Origin: Halobacteriovorax sp. GB3
Lineage (GTDB): Bacteria > Bdellovibrionota > Bacteriovoracia > Bacteriovoracales > Bacteriovoracaceae
NCBI RefSeq assembly: GCF_028649655.1
Contig: NZ_JAQSLN010000002.1
Coordinates: 1-64,000 of the forward strand
Direction of reading: 5' to 3'
DNA: 64,000 nucleotides
The position numbers and the translations under genes are program-made. The notes under the pieces are model-generated. The model ran no database searches and had not been told where the DNA came from. It was given only the letters and a program-made list of their open reading frames with translations. Positions 38,501 through 47,168 of the stretch are shown here, one piece after another. Each line of letters starts with the position of its first letter. The stretch's first letter is position 1.

Positions 38501-38778
38501 CATTAAGTGAAGATAAGTTAACTCCGTATTGGTTTCAGCTAACTTGTTATGCACACGCTCTCTTTTTACAAGATAGTGAATTAGAAAATGTAAAAATTAA
38601 ACTTTTATTCCTTGATGAGAAAAATGTTTTAGAAAAAACTCTTGATAGAGCAGATGTGTCTGAGCAAATAACTCAAGTGTGGAATAAATTAGATCATTTA
38701 TATCAGGTAAATGAGAAGCACTGTGAGAATTGTTTCTTTAAAGAGATGTGTTACTACCAAACAGACCCAGTTGATTAG
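35506..38778 (+). CDS. AddA-like UvrD-family helicase-nuclease
   Basis: The 1,090-residue superfamily 1A helicase has Walker A GAGSGKT (about 24-30), FTNEAAGEL, Walker B IIDEFQDTSW (about 376), GDEKQAIYGFRGG and MTAHASKGLEYDH (motif V). The C-terminal RecB-type nuclease has GIPDLVV and WDYKTG (about 993). It also has four cysteines, CPRKFYL (about 872) and CENCFFKEMC (about 1072-1081), which in AddAB are normally found only in AddB. It lies five bases after the AddB-like gene. Together they unwind and resect broken DNA ends. Confidence 0.85.
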   Translation: MARTPNEEQKKAIEHFGGVLLSAGAGSGKTFVLVEHIVYLVEKFIEDHRKTGNFSDGEEFVFKLRAYLSKIVLMTFTNEAAGELSLRVHKRLEEKIEEDGTPWDLVLEAIHCLSVSTIHGFCFKLLTGGYFKDFNPNAEVIGDIESKNRINTLYDQWFKGEKSSLDDSIRKLLVLNERSIKGALQSVFNNPDLRIFWETWDSEGDELDFSKHIHDVAEMSGVDLSDALNTIDVDSYDDEVKSKWFPYLVDFENYLQSIDFSKVNFFEDIIELSNKYGRIMPPRKKGLEEVQARMKYITSLKNFVKKFAEDYINYFQFKDSIVGQWNSIFKSAFHYINTNYQNIPGLTFSDLEFNVLKGLECEETVERIHNDFNYLIIDEFQDTSWVQFEIVRKIIKSDYSRLFCVGDEKQAIYGFRGGELGVFMECSKNVPTNLSLLNNYRSEENVINFNNQFFDDVFGLGIGFEGGDNHTVEVKHQRFPSEVKEAGKGLVEETKVEILIDEDLKKGPKVSNLELNEVEAEYIFNKTIELNELNEPICVLYRNLRPSLNLIEKLIFADIPFTAQVKIPNDEDPIVAIFACLIEYLLDKEKDKKQCLITIMGISELLHCDFEGDLEESVDCFFNDLSVYGIYYSYCNFLMKLNISNSNYENNLKAIKILTDLSLGDVETIWQSIRQNSSQKYSIDFKFKENPNIRIMTAHASKGLEYDHLILGGIHTNGGSINEGLFLGKLPGSFKWKKDSSQKTAFRSPMYIYESLLTREKDFSESKRLFYVACTRAVKGLYWGNIGHRLGDLSYLSNSWIDGLRVCPQKGVVQKYIETEKVEDESLLVELENRAPIFHIDNIGVSGKDGQKSSLGLVAELSVTKLATLSQCPRKFYLQNICKLDPDFLSDLDLEVGQKRIDLSEETVVSSSKRGSLIHEVLSEYVLTGTGATDLKKRDKIAYDFGVDEIKSLGSDVELISEKLIKFPIFGQMISGIPDLVVKNESSKEAEVWDYKTGALSEDKLTPYWFQLTCYAHALFLQDSELENVKIKLLFLDEKNVLEKTLDRADVSEQITQVWNKLDHLYQVNEKHCENCFFKEMCYYQTDPVD

Positions 38779-38798
38779 ATTCTATGACATGTTAAAAT
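38771..38798 (+). promoter_or_regulatory. Candidate promoter of the gliding-type operon
   Basis: TTGATT (38771-38776) and TAAAAT (38793-38798) are 16 bases apart. The -35 overlaps the end of the addA-like gene. Transcription would start near 38805, with GGGAAGGATTCCC (an inverted repeat) in the leader before the ATG at 38858. Confidence 0.4.
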
Positions 38799-38857
38799 AA
38801 GCTCATGAAATCATATGGGAAGGATTCCCTTAATGAATTAACGCAGGATGCGAGAGT

Positions 38858-39562
38858 ATGAAGAGTTTATTGATTATTGTTTTAGCCTATTTAGGTTGTC
38901 TTACTGTTAATGCTGCTGAGTCAGATACTTATGATTTTTCTTGGCTTGATCCAGATAAGCAGGTCTTTGTTTTACAAAATAGAAAATTTAGAAAAGATGG
39001 TCGTTTTTATTTAAATGCTGGTTATGGAATTACAACTTCTGGAGCCTTTGTAGATGCGACTTCGATTCAAGGACGAGTAGGATATTTCTTCAAAGAAGAG
39101 CTTGGATTTGAATTTCTTTATGCCATGAATAGTGGAGAAGAAAACGATACAGCAAATTCTGTAAGGACATCGGGGAGTGCTGGTGGAGGTGCTCGTCCAT
39201 TTAGAAGAATAGTTCAAAACTACATGGGTGGGATGGTCCTTTGGTCTCCATTTTATAGCAAGATTAATACATTCAATAAAATCGTTTACATGGATTGGAT
39301 CTTTGGTTTAGGTCTCGCAAAAATCGAAGAAGAAAATAATCGTAATGAAGTAATTAACCAAGTTGATTCTGAAGATTTAAATGAAACTCATACAGGAATT
39401 CTTTGGAATGCTGGAGCTAAATTTTACTTAGATGAGCGTTGGAGTATTCGACTAGACTTAACAACTGTTCATTATCAAGCAAAAGAAGCCAAGAGCTCAA
39501 ATCCTGAAGACATTTGGTATTCAAACTATGATCTAGCAGTATCTTTAAGCGCTAGCTTCTAG
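38858..39562 (+). CDS. Outer-membrane beta-barrel protein of the gliding-type cluster
   Basis: The 234-residue protein has a signal peptide (MKSLLIIVLAYLGCLTVNAA). Alternating strands follow (FYLNAGYGITTSGAFVDA, QGRVGYFFKEELGFEFLY, HTGILWNAGAKFYLDERW), and it ends YDLAVSLSASF, an outer-membrane barrel signature. It looks like the OMP family seen in myxobacteria and their relatives. It is first in the operon with TPR proteins and an FHA/AgmX protein, so it is the likely outer-membrane part of the machine, analogous to GltA/GltB/GltH (inference). Confidence 0.75.
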   Translation: MKSLLIIVLAYLGCLTVNAAESDTYDFSWLDPDKQVFVLQNRKFRKDGRFYLNAGYGITTSGAFVDATSIQGRVGYFFKEELGFEFLYAMNSGEENDTANSVRTSGSAGGGARPFRRIVQNYMGGMVLWSPFYSKINTFNKIVYMDWIFGLGLAKIEEENNRNEVINQVDSEDLNETHTGILWNAGAKFYLDERWSIRLDLTTVHYQAKEAKSSNPEDIWYSNYDLAVSLSASF

Positions 39563-39570
39563 GAGGGAAG

Positions 39571-40986
39571 ATGAGAAAGTTAACTTTCATTTTTACACTG
39601 CTTCTCTCTTTCGCAACAAGTGCCAATGTTGATGAAGTTTGGAAACAGTTGGTTGATAGCAAGGGGAGTGTAAAAAACTATCCTAAAGTAATCGAAGTAC
39701 TTGTTAGAAATAACATGTACTTTACATCTGTTCCTTATATTAAAGAGTATCTCTTTCAATCAAATCGTAAAATGAGTAAGGGAATGGACCTACTCATTGA
39801 CGATGTTGTCGCAAATGTTGGCGTTAAGCAATTCGAAATTTTACCAGAGAAAGCTCTCGAAAATTCAAATTCTCAAACGCTAAAATATATTTTGGCGAAA
39901 AAGTATTTTCGTAAAAGACAGTATAAAAGCAGTTTAGCGACTCTGAAGGGAACAATTGGAAGAAATCATCCAGTTAAACCTTTTGCTCTATTTTTAGAAG
40001 CCGCAATCTTTTCGATTAACAAGAAGTATGCAACATCAATCAAAGCTTATGAAGAATGTATTGATAGTAGTGATTCATTAATTTCGAGAACAAGTGATGT
40101 TCGTAGACAGAATCAATATCGTATTAACCGTGATTATTGTGTTGTCGGAAGAGCAAGAGCTAATTTTGCTTGGGGAAAATATGATGAAGCGAACCTAGCA
40201 TATTTAGACCTGTCAAAAAGTTCATATATTTGGCCTGAAATCCTTTTTGAAGAAGCTTGGAATAGCTTTTATTTAAAAAACTATAATAGGACACTAGGAA
40301 AACTTGTAACTTATAAAGCGCCTGTTCTTGATTATATTTTTAATCCTGAAAGTGATGTACTACGTGGTTTGACGTATATGGAATTATGTCTATGGGATGA
40401 TGTAAAGAAAGTCGTTAATGAATTCTATGGGACTTATGAACGAGATACTCAGACACTAGAGTCTCTTTATAAAAGAACGGGTAGAAACTACAAGTCTTAT
40501 TACCTTCTAGCTAAATCGTTTAAAGAAGGAAAGAGTAGAAATAATAAACTACTAAACCAGGTTTTAAGTAATATCACGCGTGATCCTGCATATCTTGAAA
40601 TGTTTAATGCATTTCAAAATGGAAACGATGAAATTAATAAAGTTAATGGGACAAGACGTAAGGCCTTAAAGAGAATTCTAACAATTAATTTAAGAGATAC
40701 ATTAATTGTTCAAAGAAATTTGATTGGAGCCTATGTTAGAAAAACTGTCGCTCAATATTTAAGACAACTGAAAACTTCATTTGAAGACATGAGTTATATG
40801 AAACTTGAAGTACTAACTCAAAGAAAGAAAGAACTTTACTTGGATGAGAGAGTTTCTGAAAAAAGAGGTGATCTTAAAAATTTAAAGAGAACTGATAAGC
40901 AGTATTTCTGGTCATTTAACGGTGAGTTTTGGGCCGATGAATTAGGTGACTATGTCTTCTCTTTAAAATCGGAGTGTAGAGAATGA
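39571..40986 (+). CDS. Exported TPR-type protein of the gliding-type cluster
   Basis: The 471-residue protein has a signal peptide (MRKLTFIFTLLLSFATSA). It has helical repeats with TPR-like patterns, such as LKYILAKKYFRKRQYKSSLATL, YATSIKAYEECI and YDEANLAYLDL. It is probably periplasmic. AGGAGGG precedes the ATG, nine bases after the barrel gene. Its stop overlaps the next ATG (ATGA), so translation is coupled. In the Myxococcus glt clusters TPR proteins fill the periplasm; a precise counterpart cannot be named from the sequence alone. Confidence 0.75.
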   Translation: MRKLTFIFTLLLSFATSANVDEVWKQLVDSKGSVKNYPKVIEVLVRNNMYFTSVPYIKEYLFQSNRKMSKGMDLLIDDVVANVGVKQFEILPEKALENSNSQTLKYILAKKYFRKRQYKSSLATLKGTIGRNHPVKPFALFLEAAIFSINKKYATSIKAYEECIDSSDSLISRTSDVRRQNQYRINRDYCVVGRARANFAWGKYDEANLAYLDLSKSSYIWPEILFEEAWNSFYLKNYNRTLGKLVTYKAPVLDYIFNPESDVLRGLTYMELCLWDDVKKVVNEFYGTYERDTQTLESLYKRTGRNYKSYYLLAKSFKEGKSRNNKLLNQVLSNITRDPAYLEMFNAFQNGNDEINKVNGTRRKALKRILTINLRDTLIVQRNLIGAYVRKTVAQYLRQLKTSFEDMSYMKLEVLTQRKKELYLDERVSEKRGDLKNLKRTDKQYFWSFNGEFWADELGDYVFSLKSECRE

Positions 40987-43862
40987 GTAAATTAAAGAAA
41001 GTTTTAGTACTTTTTTTACTTATATCAAATTTACAAGCTTATGCTGATGTTAACTCCAGAAGACAGGAGTTAATGTCTATTATTGATGAAGAATTGAGAG
41101 AGATCGTTCGTCTTAATAAGCAAAGTAATGGAGGTCGACCAAGTCTTATGATTCGAATGGCCGAATTATGGCTTGAAAAAGCAAGAATCACAAGAGAAGC
41201 AGAGAATAAAAAGTTCCTACAGATTCCACCAAGAAAGAGGATGAATATCAATAAGGGGAAGTTCTTTGGTGAATCTCGTAAATATTTTAAGCAAGCGGAA
41301 AAGACAAGTGTTTCAATTCTTAATAAGTTTAGAAACTTCTCCGGTAAAGGGGATGTCTACTACATCTTAGCTTATAATGCTAAAGAGTTTAATCAAGATG
41401 CAAAAGCATTGAGATATTTTCAACTTGCAGTACAAAATTCTAACCTCAATAGTATGACGAGTGTGAAGTCTCATTTAGCGCTCGCGGAAATTTACTATAA
41501 TAAGCAACAATATTCCAAAGCTAGGCCACTTTATGAAAAAGCTCTTTCTAAAAAATCTTTAAGAGATAAGTGGTGGACTAAAGATGCTTACAATTTAGCA
41601 TGGTGTTACTATCGTCTTAACTTAAAAAGTAAAGCAATCGACTTGATGAAAGATGTTGAACGTATGAGTTCAAACTCTAAGTACATCGATATGAGTAATC
41701 AAGCAAGCAGGGATTTAGCGATCTTCTACGCAGAGTCAGGGTCTGTAAAAACAGCTGTTAGCTCTTTCAAAAAAACTGGTGGTGATGTCGCTAAAAAGCT
41801 TTTGAGTCTTGGGAACTATCTTGAAAGTAAAGCCAAGTATGACTCAGCAGAGGGGATCTATAGAGATGCCCTTAGAAACAATCCAGATACATATACGAAA
41901 AATGAAATCTATTCAAAGCAATTAAGTATCTATGAGAGATTTGGAAAGCAAGATCTACATATCGCAGTTATTGAAAAAATGACTGATTCCTTTAAAAAAG
42001 GTGAACTTAATAAAGACCAAAAAGAAATCCTCGAATACCACGTTAAAAGAAGTGGGGCCATCTTACAAAAGCAAGTCGTAGGAAATCTATACGAAAGAAG
42101 ACCTAAGGAAAGAAGAAGACGAGCGGATTTAGTTGTCCGTTATTTTTCAACTTATGCTTTGATTGTACCTAAAATGGCCGCGCAAGCTTATTATCTTTCT
42201 GGTGAAACAATGTATGCCATTAAAGATTTTGATTCTGCGATTAAGTATTATGAGCTTGCTAAAAATGAAGCTGAAAAATCTGGAAATAGAAAAATAGAGA
42301 GAAAATCTACAGAAGGGATGATTGCAGCCCTAGGAAGTGAAGGGGTATCAAAAAAGACAAAAGATCTTTATATGGCCAAGGCCCTTGAATCTTTTCTAAA
42401 AGAAAATCCAAGAGGTAAAAAATCTTTAGACGTATACCAAAAGCTGTTTGCTCTTTATATCGACGCTAAGGATGTGGCGAAGGCCGAATCGATCCTTATT
42501 CGTTTTAGAAAGTTTTTTCCACAGCAAAGTCAAAAACAGGAAGCGATGCTTGCTGAGATTATGGACTTTTACAAAGATAAAAAAGATAGAGCTGGAATTA
42601 GTAAATGGGTAGCATTAATTAAAAATGGAACATTTCGTGTTTCTCCAAAATATGCAAAGCAAGTAAATTTACTTCTATTAACGATGCAGTTTGAAGGGGT
42701 TAAAAATGCTCAAAGTAAAGGTGACAAGGTAAAGGCCTTAAGAATTTACTTTGAAGTATATAAATCTAAAGAAAGTTCTCCTGAAGCAAGAAAGAAAGCT
42801 GCCTATAACATGGCCGTCTATTTCTATGAACTTGGTGATGCCGAAAGGTCATACAAGTGGATGGAAAGAGCGATCAGTCATATGACGAATAAAGATGTTA
42901 AGACTTACGAAGATAGTATTCTCGTTACATCTAGAGACCTTTTTAATCAAAGAAGAGTTGCTTATGCCGCAGAAATTGCAGAAAAGGCATTTGAAAAACT
43001 TTGTAGACAGAGAAGCAAGAACAAAGATCTCTTTGTTAAGAATGCTGTTATCATGAATTTGGCAGAGAAAAATATTAAGAAAGCAGAAGCTCTTGTTTAT
43101 CAAGCAGCTTCATGTGGAGTCTCTAAGAAAAAAGTTAATGATCTTAAAGTAGAGATGCTCAATGCTTTCTACGAAGAGAAAAGATGGTCTAAATACAGTA
43201 GTTTGATTGCTGAACTAGATAAAGTCGATTATTTGAGACCTCTTGTCGCCGCTCATTATGTGAAACTCTACGACGTATACAAAGATAGTGGGCGTGCTTC
43301 TAATGCTGCTGACACAAGAAGAAAGCTCATTAGAAACTATACGACATCCAGAAGAAAAGATGAGTACCCAGTTGAAGCACTTGATGTAATCGCTCTCTAT
43401 AAATTAGAAGGACTAGAGAGCTTGTATCGTCAGTTTGAGAGAACGAATCTTCAATTTCCTGAGAAGACATATAACAATCTTTTGAAAAAGAAATTTTCAA
43501 TGATCAATAACCTTACTGATAGAACAGTTGAGATTTTCAAGTTGAGATCTGGGAAAGGAATGGTCGCAGCATATCGCTTACTCGTTAATTCTTATGAAAA
43601 ATTTGGTGAAGAGATTAGAGAATTCACACCTCCTGGAAAAAGTCCTGAGTATGTAAAATCTTTCAAAGGAAGTATGGCCCAAATTGCGAATCCTATCTTA
43701 CAAAAGGCTTCTAGCTTAAGAGATGAAGCGAAGAAAAATATTTTTCAATATAATATTTTGAGTAGAGACAATGGATTCTTTCTTAATAGTGGTCTCGATA
43801 ATGTAACTGAATTTATTCCACTTAAAGACCCAGTAATTATGGACCGTGGAGGGAGAAGATAA
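40983..43862 (+). CDS. Large periplasmic TPR protein, GltD/AgmU-like
   Basis: The 959-residue protein has a signal peptide (through NLQAYA). TPR repeats run along almost its whole length; examples are SHLALAEIYYNKQQYSKARPLYEKAL, AYNLAWCYYRLNLKSKAIDLM and AAYNMAVYFYELGDAERSYKWM. Its size and place before a TPR lipoprotein and an FHA/AgmX-type protein match GltD (AgmU) of Myxococcus, a periplasmic gliding scaffold (knowledge of the cluster; homology not tested here). It is coupled on both sides by overlapping start and stop codons. Confidence 0.75.
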   Translation: MSKLKKVLVLFLLISNLQAYADVNSRRQELMSIIDEELREIVRLNKQSNGGRPSLMIRMAELWLEKARITREAENKKFLQIPPRKRMNINKGKFFGESRKYFKQAEKTSVSILNKFRNFSGKGDVYYILAYNAKEFNQDAKALRYFQLAVQNSNLNSMTSVKSHLALAEIYYNKQQYSKARPLYEKALSKKSLRDKWWTKDAYNLAWCYYRLNLKSKAIDLMKDVERMSSNSKYIDMSNQASRDLAIFYAESGSVKTAVSSFKKTGGDVAKKLLSLGNYLESKAKYDSAEGIYRDALRNNPDTYTKNEIYSKQLSIYERFGKQDLHIAVIEKMTDSFKKGELNKDQKEILEYHVKRSGAILQKQVVGNLYERRPKERRRRADLVVRYFSTYALIVPKMAAQAYYLSGETMYAIKDFDSAIKYYELAKNEAEKSGNRKIERKSTEGMIAALGSEGVSKKTKDLYMAKALESFLKENPRGKKSLDVYQKLFALYIDAKDVAKAESILIRFRKFFPQQSQKQEAMLAEIMDFYKDKKDRAGISKWVALIKNGTFRVSPKYAKQVNLLLLTMQFEGVKNAQSKGDKVKALRIYFEVYKSKESSPEARKKAAYNMAVYFYELGDAERSYKWMERAISHMTNKDVKTYEDSILVTSRDLFNQRRVAYAAEIAEKAFEKLCRQRSKNKDLFVKNAVIMNLAEKNIKKAEALVYQAASCGVSKKKVNDLKVEMLNAFYEEKRWSKYSSLIAELDKVDYLRPLVAAHYVKLYDVYKDSGRASNAADTRRKLIRNYTTSRRKDEYPVEALDVIALYKLEGLESLYRQFERTNLQFPEKTYNNLLKKKFSMINNLTDRTVEIFKLRSGKGMVAAYRLLVNSYEKFGEEIREFTPPGKSPEYVKSFKGSMAQIANPILQKASSLRDEAKKNIFQYNILSRDNGFFLNSGLDNVTEFIPLKDPVIMDRGGRR

Positions 43863-44767
43863 TGAAATATCTTATTCTAATATCACTTGTACTACTGGCC
43901 TCTTGTGGAACTTCTACAAAAAAAGAGGTTGTTAATAAAGATGTCCCATTTTATTGGATTGATAACGCTGACTTCAAGCCAGTAGAAGAAATTAGCTACG
44001 ATGAAGGTGATGACTATTATTCGGGAGATATAGAGGAGCAGGATTCTGTTTCTGTTGAAACAATGGCAAAAATTCCGCCTTCGAGATTAATGGATCTTGT
44101 TGATGAAAATGATCCAATCTCTAAGCCTATCTCATTGTGTTATCAAAATAACTTTGTAGCTGCTTTTAATAAATTTGATCGTACATATAAAAAACTTAAG
44201 AATAATGCTTCTTATTGGAACCAAGTTGGGACGTGTTATCTTTTAAAGGGTGAAACAAGAAAGTCTCTACTTTATTACAATAAAGCACGTGATCTCGTTA
44301 AGGATTACTCACCTGCGATTAATAACATCGGCATTATTCATTTTAAAAATGGTAACAAAGAAAAAGCGATGGCCGCATTCAAAGAAGCCTATGATTTGAA
44401 TCAATTTTCGTTAACTCCAGCATACAATTTAGCAATGCTTTATTTGCAATATGGATTTATAACAAAAGCTGAGCCACTGCTAGTTGCCCTTTATAAGCGT
44501 AACAATAAAGACGTTGATATAGTAAATGGACTGGCCCATTTGTATATGATGAAAGGGAATTATGCGAAAGCGGTTCAGGCCTTTAGTCTTCTCCCTTCAG
44601 ATGTTATGAATAAACCGCAAGTCTCTATTTCTATGGGATATGCACTCTATAAGTTTGGAAGAAAAGATCAGGCGCTAAATGTTCTCAAAGGTGTGGAAGC
44701 TTCTTTAACTCCAGATTTTTCTAAGTACTACGTTAAAATAACTAAAATCATTAGGGAGGGGAAATGA
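43862..44767 (+). CDS. TPR lipoprotein, GltE/AglT-like
   Basis: The 301-residue protein has a lipobox LLASC (Cys at residue 16). An acidic linker follows, and then TPR repeats from about residue 85: ASYWNQVGTCYLLKGETRKSLLYYNKA, SPAINNIGIIHFKNGNKEKAMAAFKEA, and further units to the end. The combination and order match GltE/AglT of the Myxococcus gliding cluster. It is probably anchored in the outer membrane. Start TAATG overlaps the preceding stop; its own stop overlaps the next ATG (ATGA). Confidence 0.78.
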   Translation: MKYLILISLVLLASCGTSTKKEVVNKDVPFYWIDNADFKPVEEISYDEGDDYYSGDIEEQDSVSVETMAKIPPSRLMDLVDENDPISKPISLCYQNNFVAAFNKFDRTYKKLKNNASYWNQVGTCYLLKGETRKSLLYYNKARDLVKDYSPAINNIGIIHFKNGNKEKAMAAFKEAYDLNQFSLTPAYNLAMLYLQYGFITKAEPLLVALYKRNNKDVDIVNGLAHLYMMKGNYAKAVQAFSLLPSDVMNKPQVSISMGYALYKFGRKDQALNVLKGVEASLTPDFSKYYVKITKIIREGK

Positions 44768-45015
44768 AAGTCCTCGCACTCATCTTTTTATTTCTTTCAG
44801 TGAGTTCTTTTGCTCAAGGTGGAAAGGAAAAAATTATTTACAAATATAAGAAGTTCGAAAGTTTTGATTTCGAAAATATCGTGATTGAAGGAGAAACTGG
44901 GGCACCCGATTCTCTAAGTATTTCGCCACGTTTTGCAAAAAGATTTAAGAACAGATTGCCATATAGAAAGAATTTTAATGCCGAAATTAGAAAAGGTATT
45001 GAGAGAGTAAGGTAG
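44764..45015 (+). CDS. Small exported protein of the gliding-type cluster
   Basis: The 83-residue product has a signal peptide (MKVLALIFLFLSVSSFAQ), leaving about 65 mature residues. Their pattern, YKYKKFESFDFENIVIEG with APDSLSISPR and LPYRKNF later, seems to recall small myxobacterial motility proteins that lie next to the FHA/AgmX gene; this is memory, not a search. Position between the GltE-like lipoprotein and the GltG-like protein suggests it fills the place of GltF. The translational coupling (ATGA) supports it being a real gene. Confidence 0.65.
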   Translation: MKVLALIFLFLSVSSFAQGGKEKIIYKYKKFESFDFENIVIEGETGAPDSLSISPRFAKRFKNRLPYRKNFNAEIRKGIERVR

Positions 45016-45025
45016 GAGTGAGCCT

Positions 45026-47053
45026 GTGAACTTAGAAGTTCAAAAACCAACAGATTTAGAATTATATTCTAATAAATTGAAAAAAGGTATTCGCATCAAG
45101 AAGAAGCGCTTCATTATTGGTACTTCTCAAACGTGTGACCTTGTTATTAATAGCCCGAAAATTAATCCAATTCATGCGGTTCTAGAGATCTCTGGAACAT
45201 CGGCCTTAAAAGTCTATGACATGAATTCTAAATTCGGTACAAAAATCAACGGAGAGAGTGTTGTCGCAAAGGAATTAAACCTTTCTGATGTCATTACTTT
45301 TGGAGATATTGATTTTGAACTAAGGAAATATAATAAAGTAGATATTCCTAAAGCACCTCTTGCTGTTTTAGATGATCTGCCTCTACCAGGTAAAATTGAA
45401 GATCTTCCTCCAATTGCAGCTGTGCCAAATGAGCCTGTGCAAGTAGAAAAACCATCTTCTCCGGCTCTTCCGAGCAAGCCAATCGTTGTTAAAAAAGAAA
45501 CGAGTGGAAAAGAAGAGGTAAGTGTTGTCTATCCGTTAGGGAAAGATCCTAAGGCAGAATTCAGTGAATATATTTTCGAAGATGTTGAAACTCTTTATCC
45601 TATTTTTCACTACGATATCGCTCATGCCGCTGTTGAAGTAGTCACTCTTTTTCAAGGAGAGATCCTCTCTGTTGATTACCTTCCACAAAAGGATGGTCTC
45701 TACCACTTAAAGGGATGGGATGCTAAAGATTCTGATATTGAATATCCTTATTTAGGTAAAAATGAGAAGATTCCATTTGTTGATATCAAAGGTGGTGAGA
45801 CATTTGTAAGTCCTGTTCCTGGATTTGAAATGATGACTCTCACTGACAGTGGGAAAAATGAAAAGGTTAGTGGTTCAGTCATCCTGAATCAAGATGATAT
45901 TTTTAGATTCTCTAAGGGAGATCTTCAAATATTTGTTAGAGGTACGGATGCTCCACCACGAGTAGATGCAGCTCCTGTTTTTAGAAGAGATAACTCTTTG
46001 AAAAAGATTTTGCTGGCGGTATTTCTTTTTCTTTTAACTTTTCTCTTTGCCATGCAGCTTTTTGAAGTTGATAAAGAGTTGGAAAAGGAAAAGGCACCAG
46101 AGCGCCTTGCTTCTATTCTTTATAAGCCTAAGAAACTTGTTATCTCTAAGAATAAGGCCATCGATAAAACGAAAACAGCGCCTAAGGTGAACCAAAAATC
46201 ACCAACACAGACACGTAAAAAGCCGACTCCAGATGTGAAAAAGGAAGTCGCTAAAACGCAAAAGGCGACAAAGCAACCGAAGGGTGATCTTGCTGCTAAA
46301 AAAGTTGCACCAGTTAAAAAGGCGAATCCTCGTAAAGGTCCAACTAAGACGAAAACAACACGCGTAACACGAACTGATAATAAGCGTGGTGGTTCAAGAA
46401 ATAGTAAGAGTACAGCTAGAAGTAATAAAGTAAATGCGAAGTCTCAAGGTAGTGTTGATACTTATAAATCAATTGATTTCAAATCGTCACTTAGCTCTCT
46501 TATGGCCAAGGGGGGATCAACTAAAAGTATTCAGCCTGTTGTAAATAACAGAGGTTCTGGTGGAAGTACTTCAAGCTCGTTTGAGGGTGGAGAGAGTATG
46601 CAAGTCGAAACGGCCGAAGTCTCAACAGAAGTAGGGGATTTCAAAGGTGTCAGCTCTGGACGAGTCGATCGCTCAAAAGGTGTTGATGGAATCGTAAATA
46701 AAAAGAATATCGCAACAGCTGGTCTTCCGTATCGTACCGTTGTTCTTGGGTCAATGGATCCTGATATTATTAGAAGATTAATTATGGCCCATGCAAGTCA
46801 ATTTAGATCTTGTTATCAATCTGTTCTAGAGAAGTCTCCAAGAGCATTTAACGGTATCGTAAAACTAGACTTTACTATTGGAGCCTCTGGTCACGTTTCA
46901 AGAGTAGCAGCTCAGTCTCAAGACTCTCGTATGCCGCTCTCTGTAAGAAGCTGTGTGGCCAACGTCCTTAGAGGGATTAAATTCCCTGAGCCGATGGGTG
47001 GTGGTTCTGTTTCAGTTAAGCAACCAATTAACTTCTATCCAAAGTCAATTTAA
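45026..47053 (+). CDS. FHA-TM-AgmX/PglI C-terminal protein, GltG-like
   Basis: The 675-residue protein starts at GTG with AGGAG upstream. It has a cytoplasmic FHA domain (about 25-95), a second globular part (about 170-300), a single membrane helix (about 325-347) and a long Lys/Pro/Ser-rich periplasmic linker. The C-terminal TonB-like AgmX/PglI domain (about 570-675) has CYQ and SCV cysteines and KFPEPMGGGSVSV. This is the layout of GltG (PglI) of Myxococcus, which links the motor to the periplasm. In the FHA, the phosphothreonine-contacting Arg, Ser and Asn are replaced (Thr33, Asn47, Phe70). Confidence 0.82.
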   Translation: MNLEVQKPTDLELYSNKLKKGIRIKKKRFIIGTSQTCDLVINSPKINPIHAVLEISGTSALKVYDMNSKFGTKINGESVVAKELNLSDVITFGDIDFELRKYNKVDIPKAPLAVLDDLPLPGKIEDLPPIAAVPNEPVQVEKPSSPALPSKPIVVKKETSGKEEVSVVYPLGKDPKAEFSEYIFEDVETLYPIFHYDIAHAAVEVVTLFQGEILSVDYLPQKDGLYHLKGWDAKDSDIEYPYLGKNEKIPFVDIKGGETFVSPVPGFEMMTLTDSGKNEKVSGSVILNQDDIFRFSKGDLQIFVRGTDAPPRVDAAPVFRRDNSLKKILLAVFLFLLTFLFAMQLFEVDKELEKEKAPERLASILYKPKKLVISKNKAIDKTKTAPKVNQKSPTQTRKKPTPDVKKEVAKTQKATKQPKGDLAAKKVAPVKKANPRKGPTKTKTTRVTRTDNKRGGSRNSKSTARSNKVNAKSQGSVDTYKSIDFKSSLSSLMAKGGSTKSIQPVVNNRGSGGSTSSSFEGGESMQVETAEVSTEVGDFKGVSSGRVDRSKGVDGIVNKKNIATAGLPYRTVVLGSMDPDIIRRLIMAHASQFRSCYQSVLEKSPRAFNGIVKLDFTIGASGHVSRVAAQSQDSRMPLSVRSCVANVLRGIKFPEPMGGGSVSVKQPINFYPKSI

Positions 47054-47061
47054 GTGCCAAG

Positions 47062-47090
47062 TTCTGGAGGGAGCCTCCCTCCAGAATCTT
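47062..47090 (+). terminator. Terminator of the gliding-type operon
   Basis: An 11-bp perfect stem, TTCTGGAGGGA (47062-47072) and TCCCTCCAGAA (47076-47086), has a GCC loop, followed by a weak TCTTTCT tract. It begins nine bases after the stop. Confidence 0.7.
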
Positions 47091-47117
47091 TCTAAGTATT
47101 TATTATTACATGAAGAT

Positions 47118-47146
47118 TTTAATCTAACTTAATGAACTGCTATAAT
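47118..47146 (+). promoter_or_regulatory. Candidate extended -10 promoter of the 4-TM protein gene
   Basis: TGCTATAAT at 47138-47146 is a perfect extended -10 element. A weak -35 (TTTAAT, 47118-47123) is 17 bases upstream. Transcription would start near 47153, giving a very short leader before the ATG at 47169. Confidence 0.6.
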
Positions 47147-47168
47147 CTATCCGATAGGTTATAAGGTT

